Positions 19,001-26,176 are shown, numbered from the stretch's first letter. The stretch is 43,652 nt of DNA from Deltaproteobacteria bacterium (GCA_019307745.1 JAFDJA010000005.1:1-43652), one strand, 5' to 3'. Notes: generated by a model from the letters alone, not told the origin. Numbers and translations: made by a program.

Positions 19001-19172
19001 CCGTGCTTCTGCCATCAGGAAAGCCGAACAGTATTGCCCTGATAAATCCCAGGAGAGTACTCTTGCCTGCCTCATTATTGCCCTGGAATATGGTTAGGGA
19101 GGGATGCAGTTCATCTATTGTGACATCACTAAAGACACCAAATCCATCTATATATATCTGCTTCAGCTTCAT
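16038..19172 (-). CDS. yhaN: YhaN-family AAA ATPase (Rad50/SbcC-like)
   Basis: 1044 residues. N-terminal Walker A GNNEAGKS (31-38), long coiled coils (about 190-450 and 540-850), and C-terminal signature LSRGTAEQLYLSLRFG and Walker B LPVIMDEILVNFD. Instead of a zinc-hook hinge the middle (about 480-530) holds one or two very hydrophobic segments (LLITVFSGTVLLFLVGFI, GILLISVIVGTALLLV), as known for YhaN-type proteins, suggesting membrane association. With the YhaO nuclease it should form an Mre11/Rad50-like DNA-end-processing complex. The start overlaps the yhaO stop by one base (TGATG), implying coupling. The exact role is not settled for this family. Confidence 0.85.
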   Translation of the reverse strand: MKLKQIYIDGFGVFSDVTIDELHPSLTIFQGNNEAGKSTLLGFIRAILFGFPDGRSTENPYPPLAGGRHGGNIVLLSNDGKSYTVERFQGTKGGKVEVRTPEHTTGGTDLLNRLTGMTNRSIFKNIYAFSLSELQSIESLNTDEVREVLFSASAGIDPNTLSSFKASLEKKEGELFKPSGTKPAINKVLSQLASIINDKKILQYPAEEYDRIKSRLSVLKKEICTCEGEKNHLIACIRKNSQWVNIFPEWINLSLAEEKLEGLDPVETFPANGLARLEGFSSRLEALREELFNKEEELSKRESLLLGLNTDSSLLEHAISIRQLQEDQNHFDAILQEIGSLDQEISMGTNSLNERLDRLGPSWSEKKVRDFDLSISTGEEVRNFREELNRIKQEKQSKRETVEQAASKKREAEASFNALDEPDIKDHEELNQQIKACRELSLLKEKEEQLKDELRHTEERRNDLREEKKRLDVVSAGLSALLSRALLITVFSGTVLLFLVGFISSWTAGLGILLISVIVGTALLLVRKKLQRRSDTSPVISRITDLEKTIADLKENMEQTRKLMTAPKSVLQLAELFQQESLTQIEQKLSEQVIRLNQWKDAESQLNQAAVQHDQAEEKLHLIQEKHGKIQSMWQKLLKKRGLDPVLSPDGVLDTFSLIQVCKELLQNLILTRSKKSSLEDQRDKYLDLAGKILQACRKKKIKLADIRGEVPALIRELVNTEQAKQKQQLHLREIETVRENIKRLKNQIEEVREEQQGLIASGGADSEEHFRHRGNIFEEQSRLRKEIEHYEDSIKRLAHSLDTLEAITSELKNSTQEELVEEGPRLSESLNDVESRLDRLKSEHATLEEQIRQLINDDRISEIRTKEEELIQELSSYAEEWAGVRLTQMLIRMARKKFENQQQPGVRAEAGRFFKQMTDNGYQSITAPIGENRIEVVCEDSSRKELTQLSRGTAEQLYLSLRFGFIREFTKTSIPLPVIMDEILVNFDRQRALATARGILELSREHQVLYFTCHSETVKMFRQVAPDTTVLKIADGKITGKPH

Positions 19173-20431
19173 CAGTCATCTCCAGTGTAAATCCCTTGAA
19201 CACAGCTTTTTTCCGCATCTTTAAGGAGTTTTTCAAGGCTGGTACTCTCCGGGGGAGTAAGAAACCTGCGGGCCCTGGAGTTCTCAAAAAGAAGGGAGAG
19301 TTCCTGTTTCAGGATGTTTTCAAATTTCTCATCTTCCAGGAGCTCTTTGGAATAGCACAGGAGTTGTCCGAGAAAATCCTGTTTTTCCATGGCCGCAGCA
19401 ATATTGAACTCAGGGCTGACGCTGACCTTGATTTTTTCCACCCACACAAAGGGGGAAAGGGCCATCCCTGCTTCCCGTGTCAATTCAAGAAGGTCTTCTA
19501 TTATGTTAGGGCCTTTTAGTCGTTTGGCAAGGGGGCCGTTTCCAATGATTGAGATCCTGGTAATGGAGGGTCTGCCTGACTGGGTTTCGGAGATCTCTTT
19601 GCATCTGCTTTCGAGGCAGTTGATGAGGTCCTGCTCCGCTTGCATATCATTAATGCTGACCTCACTTGAAATCCAGCGGACCATGTCCACAGGGTAAAAT
19701 TCCATGTCAATCTCTTTATCCTCATTGACCCTTACAAGAAAACATCCCTTTTCGCCTGTCTCATTGATGCCTCTACCCTGTGTGTTGCCAGGATAGACTA
19801 TCCTCGGCACATGGTCCGAAAGGATGATTTTTCTGTGTACATGGCCCAGGGCCCAATAATCCATGCCGGATTTTAAGAGATCTGCCATTGTGCATGGGGC
19901 ATATTCCTTAAAACCTTTTATTGATCCCGCGTTTGCGTGAAGAAGTCCAATATGGAATGTCTGGGATGTTTTTTTAAAGCGACGCGCCAGATTGCGGGTC
20001 TCATTCTTTTTGGGATAGCTGATTCCCTGGATGCAGGCAAGGAGTTCGTTGTCCCTTTCTACGGGAATTGTTTCCAGGGAATCTCTGAACTGATGAACTG
20101 ATTCAGGCCATTTGAGGTTTGAAGACCATCCATTAAGAGGGTCATGGTTGCCATGTACTACAAAGGATCGAATTCCAGCATTGTCAAGAATCTTAAGACC
20201 TTCCTGGAATTTCAATTGAGCTCTGAGGCTCCTGTCTGCACCGTCATACACATCCCCTGATATGAGCAGGAAGTCCACCTTTTTATCTAGACAGAGCTGG
20301 ATAACATTGTCAAATGCCTTAAAAGTGGCAGAGCGCATGACAGAGGCGAGCTCAGGGTTGTTATGACCCATGGAGGCAAAGGGGCTGTCCAGGTGAAGGT
20401 CAGCGGCATGTATGAAAGAAAAAGGGGGCAT
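19172..20431 (-). CDS. yhaO: YhaO-type DNA repair exonuclease (Mre11/SbcD-like)
   Basis: 419 residues. Metallophosphoesterase motifs are in order: DLHLD (motif I), SGDVYDG (II), GNHDP (III), LLHAN (IV) and LGHVHR (V), the two-metal site of the Mre11/SbcD nuclease family. The C-terminal third (about 270-410) is the family-specific capping/partner-binding part. It is the first gene of a yhaO-yhaN pair with a 1-base overlap, so it is expected to work with the Rad50-like partner on DNA ends. The upstream gap to bioB is 210 bp. Confidence 0.88.
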   Translation of the reverse strand: MPPFSFIHAADLHLDSPFASMGHNNPELASVMRSATFKAFDNVIQLCLDKKVDFLLISGDVYDGADRSLRAQLKFQEGLKILDNAGIRSFVVHGNHDPLNGWSSNLKWPESVHQFRDSLETIPVERDNELLACIQGISYPKKNETRNLARRFKKTSQTFHIGLLHANAGSIKGFKEYAPCTMADLLKSGMDYWALGHVHRKIILSDHVPRIVYPGNTQGRGINETGEKGCFLVRVNEDKEIDMEFYPVDMVRWISSEVSINDMQAEQDLINCLESRCKEISETQSGRPSITRISIIGNGPLAKRLKGPNIIEDLLELTREAGMALSPFVWVEKIKVSVSPEFNIAAAMEKQDFLGQLLCYSKELLEDEKFENILKQELSLLFENSRARRFLTPPESTSLEKLLKDAEKSCVQGIYTGDD

Positions 20432-20641
20432 GGTTTCAAATTGTCTATGAATAATTGAATATTCGTTGTTCAGTCACCAGCGCTAATATGAAATTCGATG
20501 CAGTCACAGATTATGATTTAGCACGACCTCTTAAGCAAAGCGGCGTCGAGGTCAAGCCATAACCGGCTAAGTGGATAAAATTTAACAACACTGCTTTAAT
20601 TGCTTTGGCCTTCAGTATTTAGAACTCAAACTTTCGTTATT

Positions 20642-21625
20642 TTATCCTGCTCCTTCCACCTCAACCTCAAATCCCAGGTCAGCGATCATCTGGATGGCCT
20701 CATCGGCTGGCTGGCCAGAGGTGGTTAAATATCCTGTGACAAAGATGGAATTAACAGCATATAGAACCATGGGTTGAAGAGTGCGGATGTGTTGTTCCCT
20801 CCCTCCTGCAACCCTGAGCTCCCTGTCTGGGATGAGAAAACGGGCAAGGCAGACCACTTTCAGACAGCGCCGTGGAGTAAGATTCTGGGCCAGGCCGCCC
20901 AAGGGAGTTCCTTTGATCGGAATCAAAAAATTTAACGGGATGGAATCGGGATTAATCTCTCTTAATGCGAGCAGCAGGTCAATGATATCTTCATCTGACT
21001 CTCCCTGTCCGATAATTCCGCCTGAGCATATCTCCAGTCCTGTTGCCCTGCACAGGGATATTGTGTTGATTCGGTCCTGATACGTATGGGTAGTACAGAT
21101 ATGAGAGTGATATTTTTCACTGGTATTCAGGTTGTGATTCACACGATTAAGGCCTGCGGCCTTCAGCTTTTTCGCCTGATCACCATCAATCAGGCCTATG
21201 GAGCAGCAGGTGGAAATTCCTGTCTCATTCTTGATCTCCGCAATAACAGCACATAAGGAATCAATTTCGGTGTCAGTGGGTTTTCTGCCACTCAAGGCCA
21301 TACAGAATCTTTTAGCATCAAGATCCTTTGCCCTGAGTGCTTCGCTGACAAGCTTTTCCTCCGAAATAAGGGGATATTTATCTATCTTTGCTTTAGATAT
21401 TCTAGATTGGGAGCAGTAGTGACAGTCCTCTTGACAGAGCCCGCTTTTGGCATTTGTGAGCACCTGAATCTGGACCGTGTTTCCAAAATATTTGTGCCTC
21501 ACCCTGTAGGCCGCGTCAAGCAAGGTGAGAATATCTCTGTCAGGAGCGCAAAGTACCTGCATGCATTCTTCACGGGAGAGAAGTCCCCCTTGTAGGGATA
21601 TATCCGCAAATCGCATGTACTTCAT
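20642..21625 (-). CDS. bioB: Biotin synthase
   Basis: 327 residues, normal length. A radical SAM enzyme inserting sulphur into dethiobiotin. The [4Fe-4S]/SAM motif is C64-x3-C68-x2-C71 (GLCQEDCHYCSQS); the motifs for the auxiliary cluster and substrate site (CMALSGR, CCSIGLI, LNTSEKYH, GIIGQGES, RVAGGREQH) are present. SD AAAGGA lies 9 bases before ATG 21625. It follows fdhD in the same direction with a 51-bp gap and may belong to the MOSC-fdhD-bioB transcript. The other bio genes are not in the window. Confidence 0.95.
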   Translation of the reverse strand: MKYMRFADISLQGGLLSREECMQVLCAPDRDILTLLDAAYRVRHKYFGNTVQIQVLTNAKSGLCQEDCHYCSQSRISKAKIDKYPLISEEKLVSEALRAKDLDAKRFCMALSGRKPTDTEIDSLCAVIAEIKNETGISTCCSIGLIDGDQAKKLKAAGLNRVNHNLNTSEKYHSHICTTHTYQDRINTISLCRATGLEICSGGIIGQGESDEDIIDLLLALREINPDSIPLNFLIPIKGTPLGGLAQNLTPRRCLKVVCLARFLIPDRELRVAGGREQHIRTLQPMVLYAVNSIFVTGYLTTSGQPADEAIQMIADLGFEVEVEGAG

Positions 21626-21676
21626 TATATTAATCCTTTCTCTGGCCTTGGTTTAAATTAGGCGTTTTTTCATTTT

Positions 21677-22498
21677 CTATGGAGACTGTATGGAAAGCCG
21701 CTTGCTGCCACACAGGATGATAAGTCCTGAGTCTCTATCTGTGCAGGCAAGGGTCATATTAAGTCTTTTACCTATTTCAACCGCAAAAGATGTGGGCCGT
21801 GATACACTCAAAAGGATGGGCACTCCGGCACGTGCGGCCTTTTGTACTAGTTCATAACTGATGCGTGAAGAAAGGACAGCTATCCGGGCGTCTTTGAGTG
21901 TGTTGCCTATAAAAGCCTTTCCAATCGCCTTGTCCAGGGCATTATGGCGGCCAACATCTTCCGCAACAGAGATCAAATTAAGCTCAATGTCGCAGAGTAA
22001 GGCAGCGTGAGAGCCGCGTGTTGTTTTATAAAATTGTTGATGGTCGTTAAGCAGATTAAAGCAGTCCAGGGCCTGTTCGGCAGTAATCGCGCTATTGTCT
22101 GTTATAGGGGGCAGATCCTGTACTATCTCCTTTATCAATTCCCTGCCGCATAGACCGCAACTGGTCTGGCTGATAAAACCTCGCCTATTGAGCAGATCAG
22201 ATGCTTCAGCCAACCGTTTTTCCGTGAGCCGGATTTCTATGACATTCGGGTCCATTTCAGCACAGTGGCCTAATGTGGCAAAATCATCAATGCTCTCAAC
22301 AATACCCTCAGTAAGGCAAAAGCCTGCTGCATGTGCCCTCTCTTCGCCGGGAGTGCGCATAACAACCGTATATGGGTTGCCTTCCATTCGGATCATAAGC
22401 GGTTCTTCCTTGATAAGCTCCTGTTCGAATGCTATGTTCCCGCCATTGCTGTAAAGAATGGCTTCGCAGGGATATGTTTTATTAATATTGTCGGTCAT
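21677..22498 (-). CDS. fdhD: Formate dehydrogenase sulphurtransferase / accessory protein FdhD
   Basis: 273 residues. It carries the CGLCG motif (Cys114 and Cys117 in QTSCGLCGRE) that relays sulphur from a cysteine desulphurase to the Mo/W cofactor of formate dehydrogenase, and the family blocks RTPGEERAHAAGF, VAEDVGRHNALDKAIG, SSRISYELVQKAARAGVP and CGSKRLSI. It acts in the cytoplasm. It lies 9 bp after the MOSC-domain gene and before bioB. A formate dehydrogenase must be encoded elsewhere. Together with tupABC it indicates Mo/W enzyme metabolism. Confidence 0.95.
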   Translation of the reverse strand: MTDNINKTYPCEAILYSNGGNIAFEQELIKEEPLMIRMEGNPYTVVMRTPGEERAHAAGFCLTEGIVESIDDFATLGHCAEMDPNVIEIRLTEKRLAEASDLLNRRGFISQTSCGLCGRELIKEIVQDLPPITDNSAITAEQALDCFNLLNDHQQFYKTTRGSHAALLCDIELNLISVAEDVGRHNALDKAIGKAFIGNTLKDARIAVLSSRISYELVQKAARAGVPILLSVSRPTSFAVEIGKRLNMTLACTDRDSGLIILCGSKRLSIQSP

Positions 22499-22507
22499 CC
22501 TGGAATT

Positions 22508-22948
22508 CTAAGAAGGTGAATGAATGGGTTGGATAATATCTCCGCATCTTATAGTGCCTCCATTCAGCACTTTGGCAAAAATGCCCTCTTTGGGCATAAT
22601 ACAGTCCCCGGCCTGGTAATAGATGGCACATTTGTTGTGGCACACCTTGCCGATCTGGGTAATCTCAACGACCACGGAGTCTCCAATCTTTACCTTTGTC
22701 CCCACTGGTATTTTGGGCCAGTCAATACCAGAGGTGGCAATGTTTTCCGCAAAGTCACCAAAAGTGACATTAAGGCCGCTTTCACGGGCTTTTTCTATAG
22801 ATTCGGAGGCCAGAAAGCTTAACTGTCTGTGCCATGGCCCGGCATGAGCATCTCCTTCAAGGCCGTGATCTTCAATAACTGCTGCCTCATTAACGCAATT
22901 CTTTCGTGTCCCCTTTTTCCTGCTTATTGCAATAGACTCAATCTTCAT
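22508..22948 (-). CDS. MOSC-domain protein
   Basis: 146 residues, a free-standing MOSC domain (the family of MoCo-sulphurase C-terminal domains). Typical features are the start MKIESIAISRKKGTRKN, GLEGDAHAGPWHRQLSFL, FAENIATSGIDWPKIPVG, and the conserved Cys region GKVCHNKCAIYYQAG that may carry sulphur or bind pterin. It is the first gene of the MOSC-fdhD group, behind a candidate promoter at 22987-23015. A role in molybdenum/tungsten cofactor handling is inferred from the domain and the neighbour. Substrate unknown. Confidence 0.88.
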   Translation of the reverse strand: MKIESIAISRKKGTRKNCVNEAAVIEDHGLEGDAHAGPWHRQLSFLASESIEKARESGLNVTFGDFAENIATSGIDWPKIPVGTKVKIGDSVVVEITQIGKVCHNKCAIYYQAGDCIMPKEGIFAKVLNGGTIRCGDIIQPIHSPS

Positions 22949-22986
22949 CTGAATATCCTTATATATGCACTTATGTGAAGGGCTTT

Positions 22987-23015
22987 AAACTAATGGTAAT
23001 TGGGAGGATTGTCAA
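22987..23015 (-). promoter_or_regulatory. Candidate promoter of the MOSC-fdhD operon
   Basis: On the minus strand TTGACA (23015-23010) and TAGTTT (22992-22987) with a 17-bp spacer. The -35 is perfect, the -10 weak. Confidence 0.45.
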
Positions 23016-23137
23016 GGTTATGACTGATTGAAGAATCTCCTGAATTCAACTCATAAGTACGATTTATATATAATTAAGCAATGAGTTAACTATGGTGATA
23101 TAAGTATTTCTTTAACCGCCGCGAAAAAGGAGTGCTT

Positions 23138-23170
23138 ATGAGCCACGGCAAAAAGCCAACAAGTTTGTAA
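23138..23170 (+). CDS. Possible 10-residue leader peptide
   Basis: ATG with SD AAAAAGGAG 5 bases upstream encodes MSHGKKPTSL and stops at TAA, directly followed by a 7-bp hairpin at 23171-23191. This could be a regulatory leader peptide. There is no conservation evidence in the window. Confidence 0.25.
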   Translation: MSHGKKPTSL

Positions 23171-23191
23171 AAATAACCCCTGAAGTTATTT
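23171..23191 (+). terminator. Hairpin after the mini-ORF
   Basis: AAATAAC and GTTATTT form a perfect 7-bp stem with loop CCCTGAA, followed by a T-rich but imperfect tail. It is a weak terminator or leader structure. Confidence 0.35.
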
Positions 23192-23332
23192 ATTTAAGAT
23201 AAAAATTATTTGGTAAAAAAATTTTATTCTAGAGCGAATTTCAGGCTTTTTAGCTGCAAACCATAATATTTGACTAAGCCATGAGGTTATATATCAGAAC
23301 GTTCGAAAAGATCAGGCCCAAGGAGGAGCCTT

Positions 23333-23422
23333 ATGCTCACACATAATCCAATTATTTCTGCTTTACCATTTAATCCTTCTGTCACTATAGAAGATCTTGT
23401 GTATATAAAGGTCATTGACTAG
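23333..23422 (+). CDS. Possible 29-residue small protein
   Basis: ATG 23333 is preceded by AAGGAGG with a 6-base spacer, the best SD of the region. The product runs from MLTHNPIISALPF to VYIKVID and ends at TAG. It has no membrane segment and no family I know. It could be a real small protein or a remnant of a longer gene. Confidence 0.35.
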   Translation: MLTHNPIISALPFNPSVTIEDLVYIKVID

Positions 23423-23572
23423 CATCTATATTTTATCTGAATCTTGCATAAACAATATTAAAGTGTATCATAAAAAGAAATATATTTACGTGGTTACACA
23501 GTATTTTAATTGGATATAGCAGGTACCTTAGTTGGTTATTGCAAAAACAAGATCAAACTTTTCAAAATTGTT

Positions 23573-23711
23573 TGCTCTTCGGGAGCATTGATTTTACCAA
23601 ATCTGTTGTGTTATCAAACGTTTTCATTAGACAAGCAAAGCTTCACGCTTGATACCTTGTATTTTTTTTGCACGAGCTTCGCTGTGCGCAGGCCCACTAC
23701 TTCGTAGCGGG
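23573..23711. repeat. Cluster of four TTC-loop hairpins
   Basis: Hairpins at 23573-23587 (TGCTC/GAGCA), 23632-23651 (CAAGC/GCTTG), 23670-23687 (GCAC and AGC against GCT and GTGC) and 23693-23711 (CCC and CTAC against GTAG and GGG). The last two have identical C-TTC-G loops and sit 5 bp apart. This is REP-like in style; whether it recurs elsewhere in the genome is unknown. Confidence 0.4.
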
Positions 23712-23732
23712 TTCCCGGATTTGTTAATCTCG

Positions 23733-24200
23733 ATGCTTGCACAATTCAGGTTTAAAAAAAATTATGGCCATTGCGCCCGGTCAGACAAGAAAACGGGAAG
23801 TGAGGAATCCGTGGACATTATACGTAGGGATGGGTTTGATTTCGGCTTTGATCCCAGTGCATGTAAAGACTGCCCTGGATTTTGTTGCTATGGCGATTCA
23901 GGCAATATTTGGGTAGATCAACAGGAAATTCTTCAAATTTGTTCTTTATTGCAGATAAATCCAGTCGATTTTATCCGTATATATCTCAACCGTATTGGCA
24001 ACCGATTTTCAATAAAGGAAGTTATTACTGTAAGCGGGTTTGAATGCATATTTTTTAAAGGTCCCCGAAAAAAGTGTTCAATCTATACCGTCAGGCCATT
24101 TCAGTGCCGCCAATATCCCTTCTGGGGACACTTCAAGAAACACAAAGAGCAGGTAATCAGGGAATGCCCGGGTATCATTGTAAAAAAAGACAAAGTGTGA
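23733..24200 (+). CDS. YkgJ-family cysteine-cluster (putative metal-binding) protein
   Basis: 155 residues from ATG 23733; GTG 23811 is an alternative start with a purine-rich stretch upstream. Cysteines fall in the YkgJ/UPF0153 pattern: CKDCPGFCCYG near the N-terminus, then FECIFF, KKCSIYTVRPFQCRQYPFW and ECPG. They probably bind an Fe-S cluster or zinc. The motif PxxCRxYPFW is typical. The biochemical role of the family is unknown. It is monocistronic, between the hairpin cluster and the second cold-shock gene. Confidence 0.8.
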   Translation: MLAQFRFKKNYGHCARSDKKTGSEESVDIIRRDGFDFGFDPSACKDCPGFCCYGDSGNIWVDQQEILQICSLLQINPVDFIRIYLNRIGNRFSIKEVITVSGFECIFFKGPRKKCSIYTVRPFQCRQYPFWGHFKKHKEQVIRECPGIIVKKDKV

Positions 24201-24548
24201 TGTTTCCTGAAAAACAGCTCCTCTGCTTGTGTTTCACTCTAGAATAAGCAAGACACACTATGCTTCTTTTTAAAGCGTTAAATTGTTTTACCAGAGGAAC
24301 TCGCAAGCTGGAAGCAAGCAATGTTTGAGTTTAATCTATATGTAATCGTATTCGAAAGTTTGTTTCATCTAAAAGTTTCAAACAAGACAATCACCATTTT
24401 TCCATTGATTTTATATTGTATTTGAGTATAAATATGTTAACTGCTCTAAAGTGGTCAGGGAAATTGGTGGTTAAATACCTTCAGGATATTATATGCAGAT
24501 AATAACTTAGGAACAAAGAATACTAACAACAATAAAAAGGAGAAATGC
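24201..24548 (+). other. Intergenic region with the second cold-shock promoter
   Basis: AT-rich with no gene. A candidate promoter for the cold-shock gene lies at 24405-24432, leaving a leader of about 110 bases. The left part shows nothing I can name. Confidence 0.5.
24405..24432 (+). promoter_or_regulatory. Candidate promoter of the second cold-shock gene
   Basis: TTGATT (24405-24410) and TATAAA (24427-24432) with a 16-bp spacer. The long leader that follows fits csp genes. Confidence 0.4.
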
Positions 24549-24749
24549 ATGGCAACAGGGACAGTAAAATGGTTTAATGAAAAAAAAGGTTTTGGTTTTA
24601 TTGAAAGGGAAGAGGGTGGAGATATTTTTGTTCATCATACAGCTATCAACATGTCTGGATTTAAGACACTTTATGAAGGTGAGAGTGTTACGTTTGAAGT
24701 AGAAGATGGACCCAAAGGGCCTGCAGCAGCAAACGTGGAAAAGGCGTAA
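24549..24749 (+). CDS. CspA-family cold-shock protein (second copy)
   Basis: 66 residues, with SD AAAAAGGAG before the ATG. OB fold with RNP1 (KGFGFI) and RNP2 (IFVHHTAI); starts [19 protein letters not shown] and so resembles the paralogue at 15689-15889 closely, but with a [14 protein letters not shown]-terminus. It is an RNA chaperone, monocistronic with its own leader. Having two paralogues suggests one may be constitutive and the other cold-induced; the sequence does not tell which. Confidence 0.95.
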   Translation: MATGTVKWFNEKKGFGFIEREEGGDIFVHHTAINMSGFKTLYEGESVTFEVEDGPKGPAAANVEKA

Positions 24750-25074
24750 TTGCTTTCAAAGGGTGTGATTGATTTGACACCTTATTGAATGAAAAGGGGG
24801 CAAAGGTCCCCTTTGAGATAAATATTTTATTTATTATCTAAGCATTATCTAAAACGGTGGTAAATGGCAAAATTTAAATGGCAATGGTAAAAGCTCCAGA
24901 AAGATACAGAATAAAAAAAAGAATAAAAAAAGACGACGCAAATTAGAAAAAAAATAGAGGACAAAGAGGGGCAAGACCTGTATCAGGATGTGAAAGAGAC
25001 ACTATAAATTTAATAAAGAGGATAAGGCCGAGAGACCAGGAATGAGGATTGAAGGAGATATGCCGCCCCCCCCA
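24750..25074. other. Purine-rich convergent gap
   Basis: After the hairpin at 24793-24814 a strongly purine-rich, A-dominated plus strand runs from about 24890 to 25060 and ends in a run of eight C at 25066-25073. Only very short frames without good SDs occur. I see no gene. Confidence 0.5.
24793..24814. terminator. Weak terminator hairpin after the cold-shock gene
   Basis: AAAGGGG and CCCCTTT form a 7-bp stem with an 8-base loop. No clear T run follows on the plus strand. Confidence 0.5.
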
Positions 25075-25413
25075 TTAGCCTTGTTCATACCTTTTAATTA
25101 TAACTCTTACTTTTTCCTTGTTTTTATCTATTACATCTGTGGGAACATTCCATGCCTCGGAGCGGCTCGCAAGGCTCTCAATTACCTCATATAAATCCTC
25201 AACTGTTGGATCATAAAAATTTTTATTACAGAGCTGAAAGCATGTGGACACGGTATTGTTAGCCATTTCATAAATTTCCGCATCTGTCCCGTTCTCTGTA
25301 AGCTTGATCATCTCTGTGTGATGGGCGTGTCTGAGGCAGTCGATAATCAGATCTCTAAGACCAATAACGCTATCAGGGATTTCCATACAATTTTCATCCC
25401 ATTTTTTAAACAT
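25075..25413 (-). CDS. Unknown small protein
   Basis: 112 residues from ATG 25413, chosen because GGGAG lies 5-6 bases upstream; a longer frame to 25461 has no SD. The product is soluble and probably mostly helical (IGLRDLIIDCLRHAHHTEM, EDLYEVIESLASRSEAW), charged, with His, Cys and Asn-rich parts. I do not recognise a family. It is monocistronic and convergent with the second cold-shock gene. Codon use looks normal for the window, so it is likely a real gene. Confidence 0.6.
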   Translation of the reverse strand: MFKKWDENCMEIPDSVIGLRDLIIDCLRHAHHTEMIKLTENGTDAEIYEMANNTVSTCFQLCNKNFYDPTVEDLYEVIESLASRSEAWNVPTDVIDKNKEKVRVIIKRYEQG

Positions 25414-25499
25414 TTTATTCTCCCTTCTTCCCCAAAAAATTAACCTTGAATTAAAATTCATCCCTTAAGATTTGTTTTGTGGTATATCGTCTAAATTAT

Positions 25500-25517
25500 G
25501 CACCAGCCATCTGGTGC
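25500..25517. repeat. Perfect inverted repeat
   Basis: GCACCAG-CCAT-CTGGTGC, a 7-bp stem with a 4-base loop and no T run. It lies 87 bp upstream of the unknown small gene (25075-25413), divergent from the synthetase. It is a candidate operator or REP-like element. Confidence 0.4.
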
Positions 25518-25889
25518 GGTTTGTCAAGGCAAGGGGCGGATTAAAGTTTATTCGCTTGAGAGCAGAGCTGTTCGTATGGTGGCTCCTGTAAGCGGATCCC
25601 GGGTGCATGATTCTGAACATGCCATTTTATTAATATGCCTTAAGCATTCTTTCGGTAAATGCCGCTTAATCCTTAAGTTTTTTTTCGATCTTTATCATTT
25701 TACTAGATCCCTAGTCGAAAATTAAGCTTTAGCATGATATCCTTATATTCGATAATTCTTTTGAAGATAATCCTCATACTATGGATTGAGTACAAGATGC
25801 AGACATCAATCATTGGTTGCTGCAGTGATACAGGGCTTTTCAGACTAATCCAATAGATAAAAAGTTCAAGCCTGCCTTGAAATTTCCCC

Positions 25890-25919
25890 TTGACATGAAA
25901 AATAATAAGAGTGTAATTA
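25890..25919 (+). promoter_or_regulatory. Promoter of the acetoacetyl-CoA synthetase gene
   Basis: TTGACA (25890-25895) and TAATTA (25914-25919) are 18 bp apart; the start would be near 25926, giving a leader of about 250 bases. Confidence 0.55.
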
Positions 25920-25941
25920 ATCGAGCCTACGTAATGATATA

Positions 25942-25999
25942 GGTGTTAATTGGCACCATAATGTGATAAGCCTCAAAGCTTGTATTGTGTGCCTTTTTT
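25942..25999 (+). promoter_or_regulatory. Attenuator-like terminator/antiterminator in the leader
   Basis: GGCAC-c-ATAAT (25952-25962) pairs with ATTGTGTGCC (25984-25993), a 10-bp stem with one bulge and one G-T pair, followed by six T (25994-25999): an intrinsic terminator inside the leader. GGTGT (25942-25946) can instead pair with GCACC (25953-25957), using the same bases. The two structures exclude each other, as in attenuators and riboswitches. The ligand, if any, is unknown. Confidence 0.5.
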
Positions 26000-26176
26000 C
26001 AAGTTACTTGTCCAATCTATTCAGTGCCGTTATCATTATTTTTTGTTTTAACTCAAATCATCAAGGCCAGAAAATATACAATGCGCTTATTGTTTGGCAT
26101 TTGAAAGGGTAAAGATATTTCAACTGTTAAATAGCAAGAAATAAGATCATAATCAATTGAGTCAAGAGGAGGAAAA

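Larger units (their letters stand above)
22949..23732. other. 784-bp gap with mini-ORFs and a hairpin cluster
   Basis: No conventional gene. It holds the promoter of the minus-strand MOSC operon, two short plus-strand frames with good SDs (23138-23170 and 23333-23422), a 7-bp hairpin at 23171-23191 and four hairpins with TTC-containing loops at 23573-23711. A 65-codon frame at 23510-23707 has no SD or coding character. Confidence 0.6.
25414..26176 (+). other. Intergenic region: inverted repeat, promoter and leader of the acetoacetyl-CoA synthetase gene
   Basis: The left half has a perfect 7-bp inverted repeat at 25500-25517 and a non-coding 75-codon frame. The right half has a promoter (25890-25919), an attenuator-like terminator (25952-25999) and about 175 further leader bases before the start at 26177. 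Confidence 0.6.

Noticed and set aside
23510-23707. 65-codon frame before the YkgJ-type gene
   Set aside because: No SD, no family, and its end crosses the hairpin cluster.
23670-23711. tRNA-like cloverleaf
   Set aside because: Two adjacent hairpins, but no acceptor stem, T-loop consensus or CCA arrangement.
24862-24933. About 22-codon basic frame in the purine-rich gap
   Set aside because: No SD; Lys-rich content follows simply from the A-rich sequence.
25498-25725. 75-codon frame starting at the inverted repeat
   Set aside because: No SD and no recognisable domain; it starts within the palindrome.
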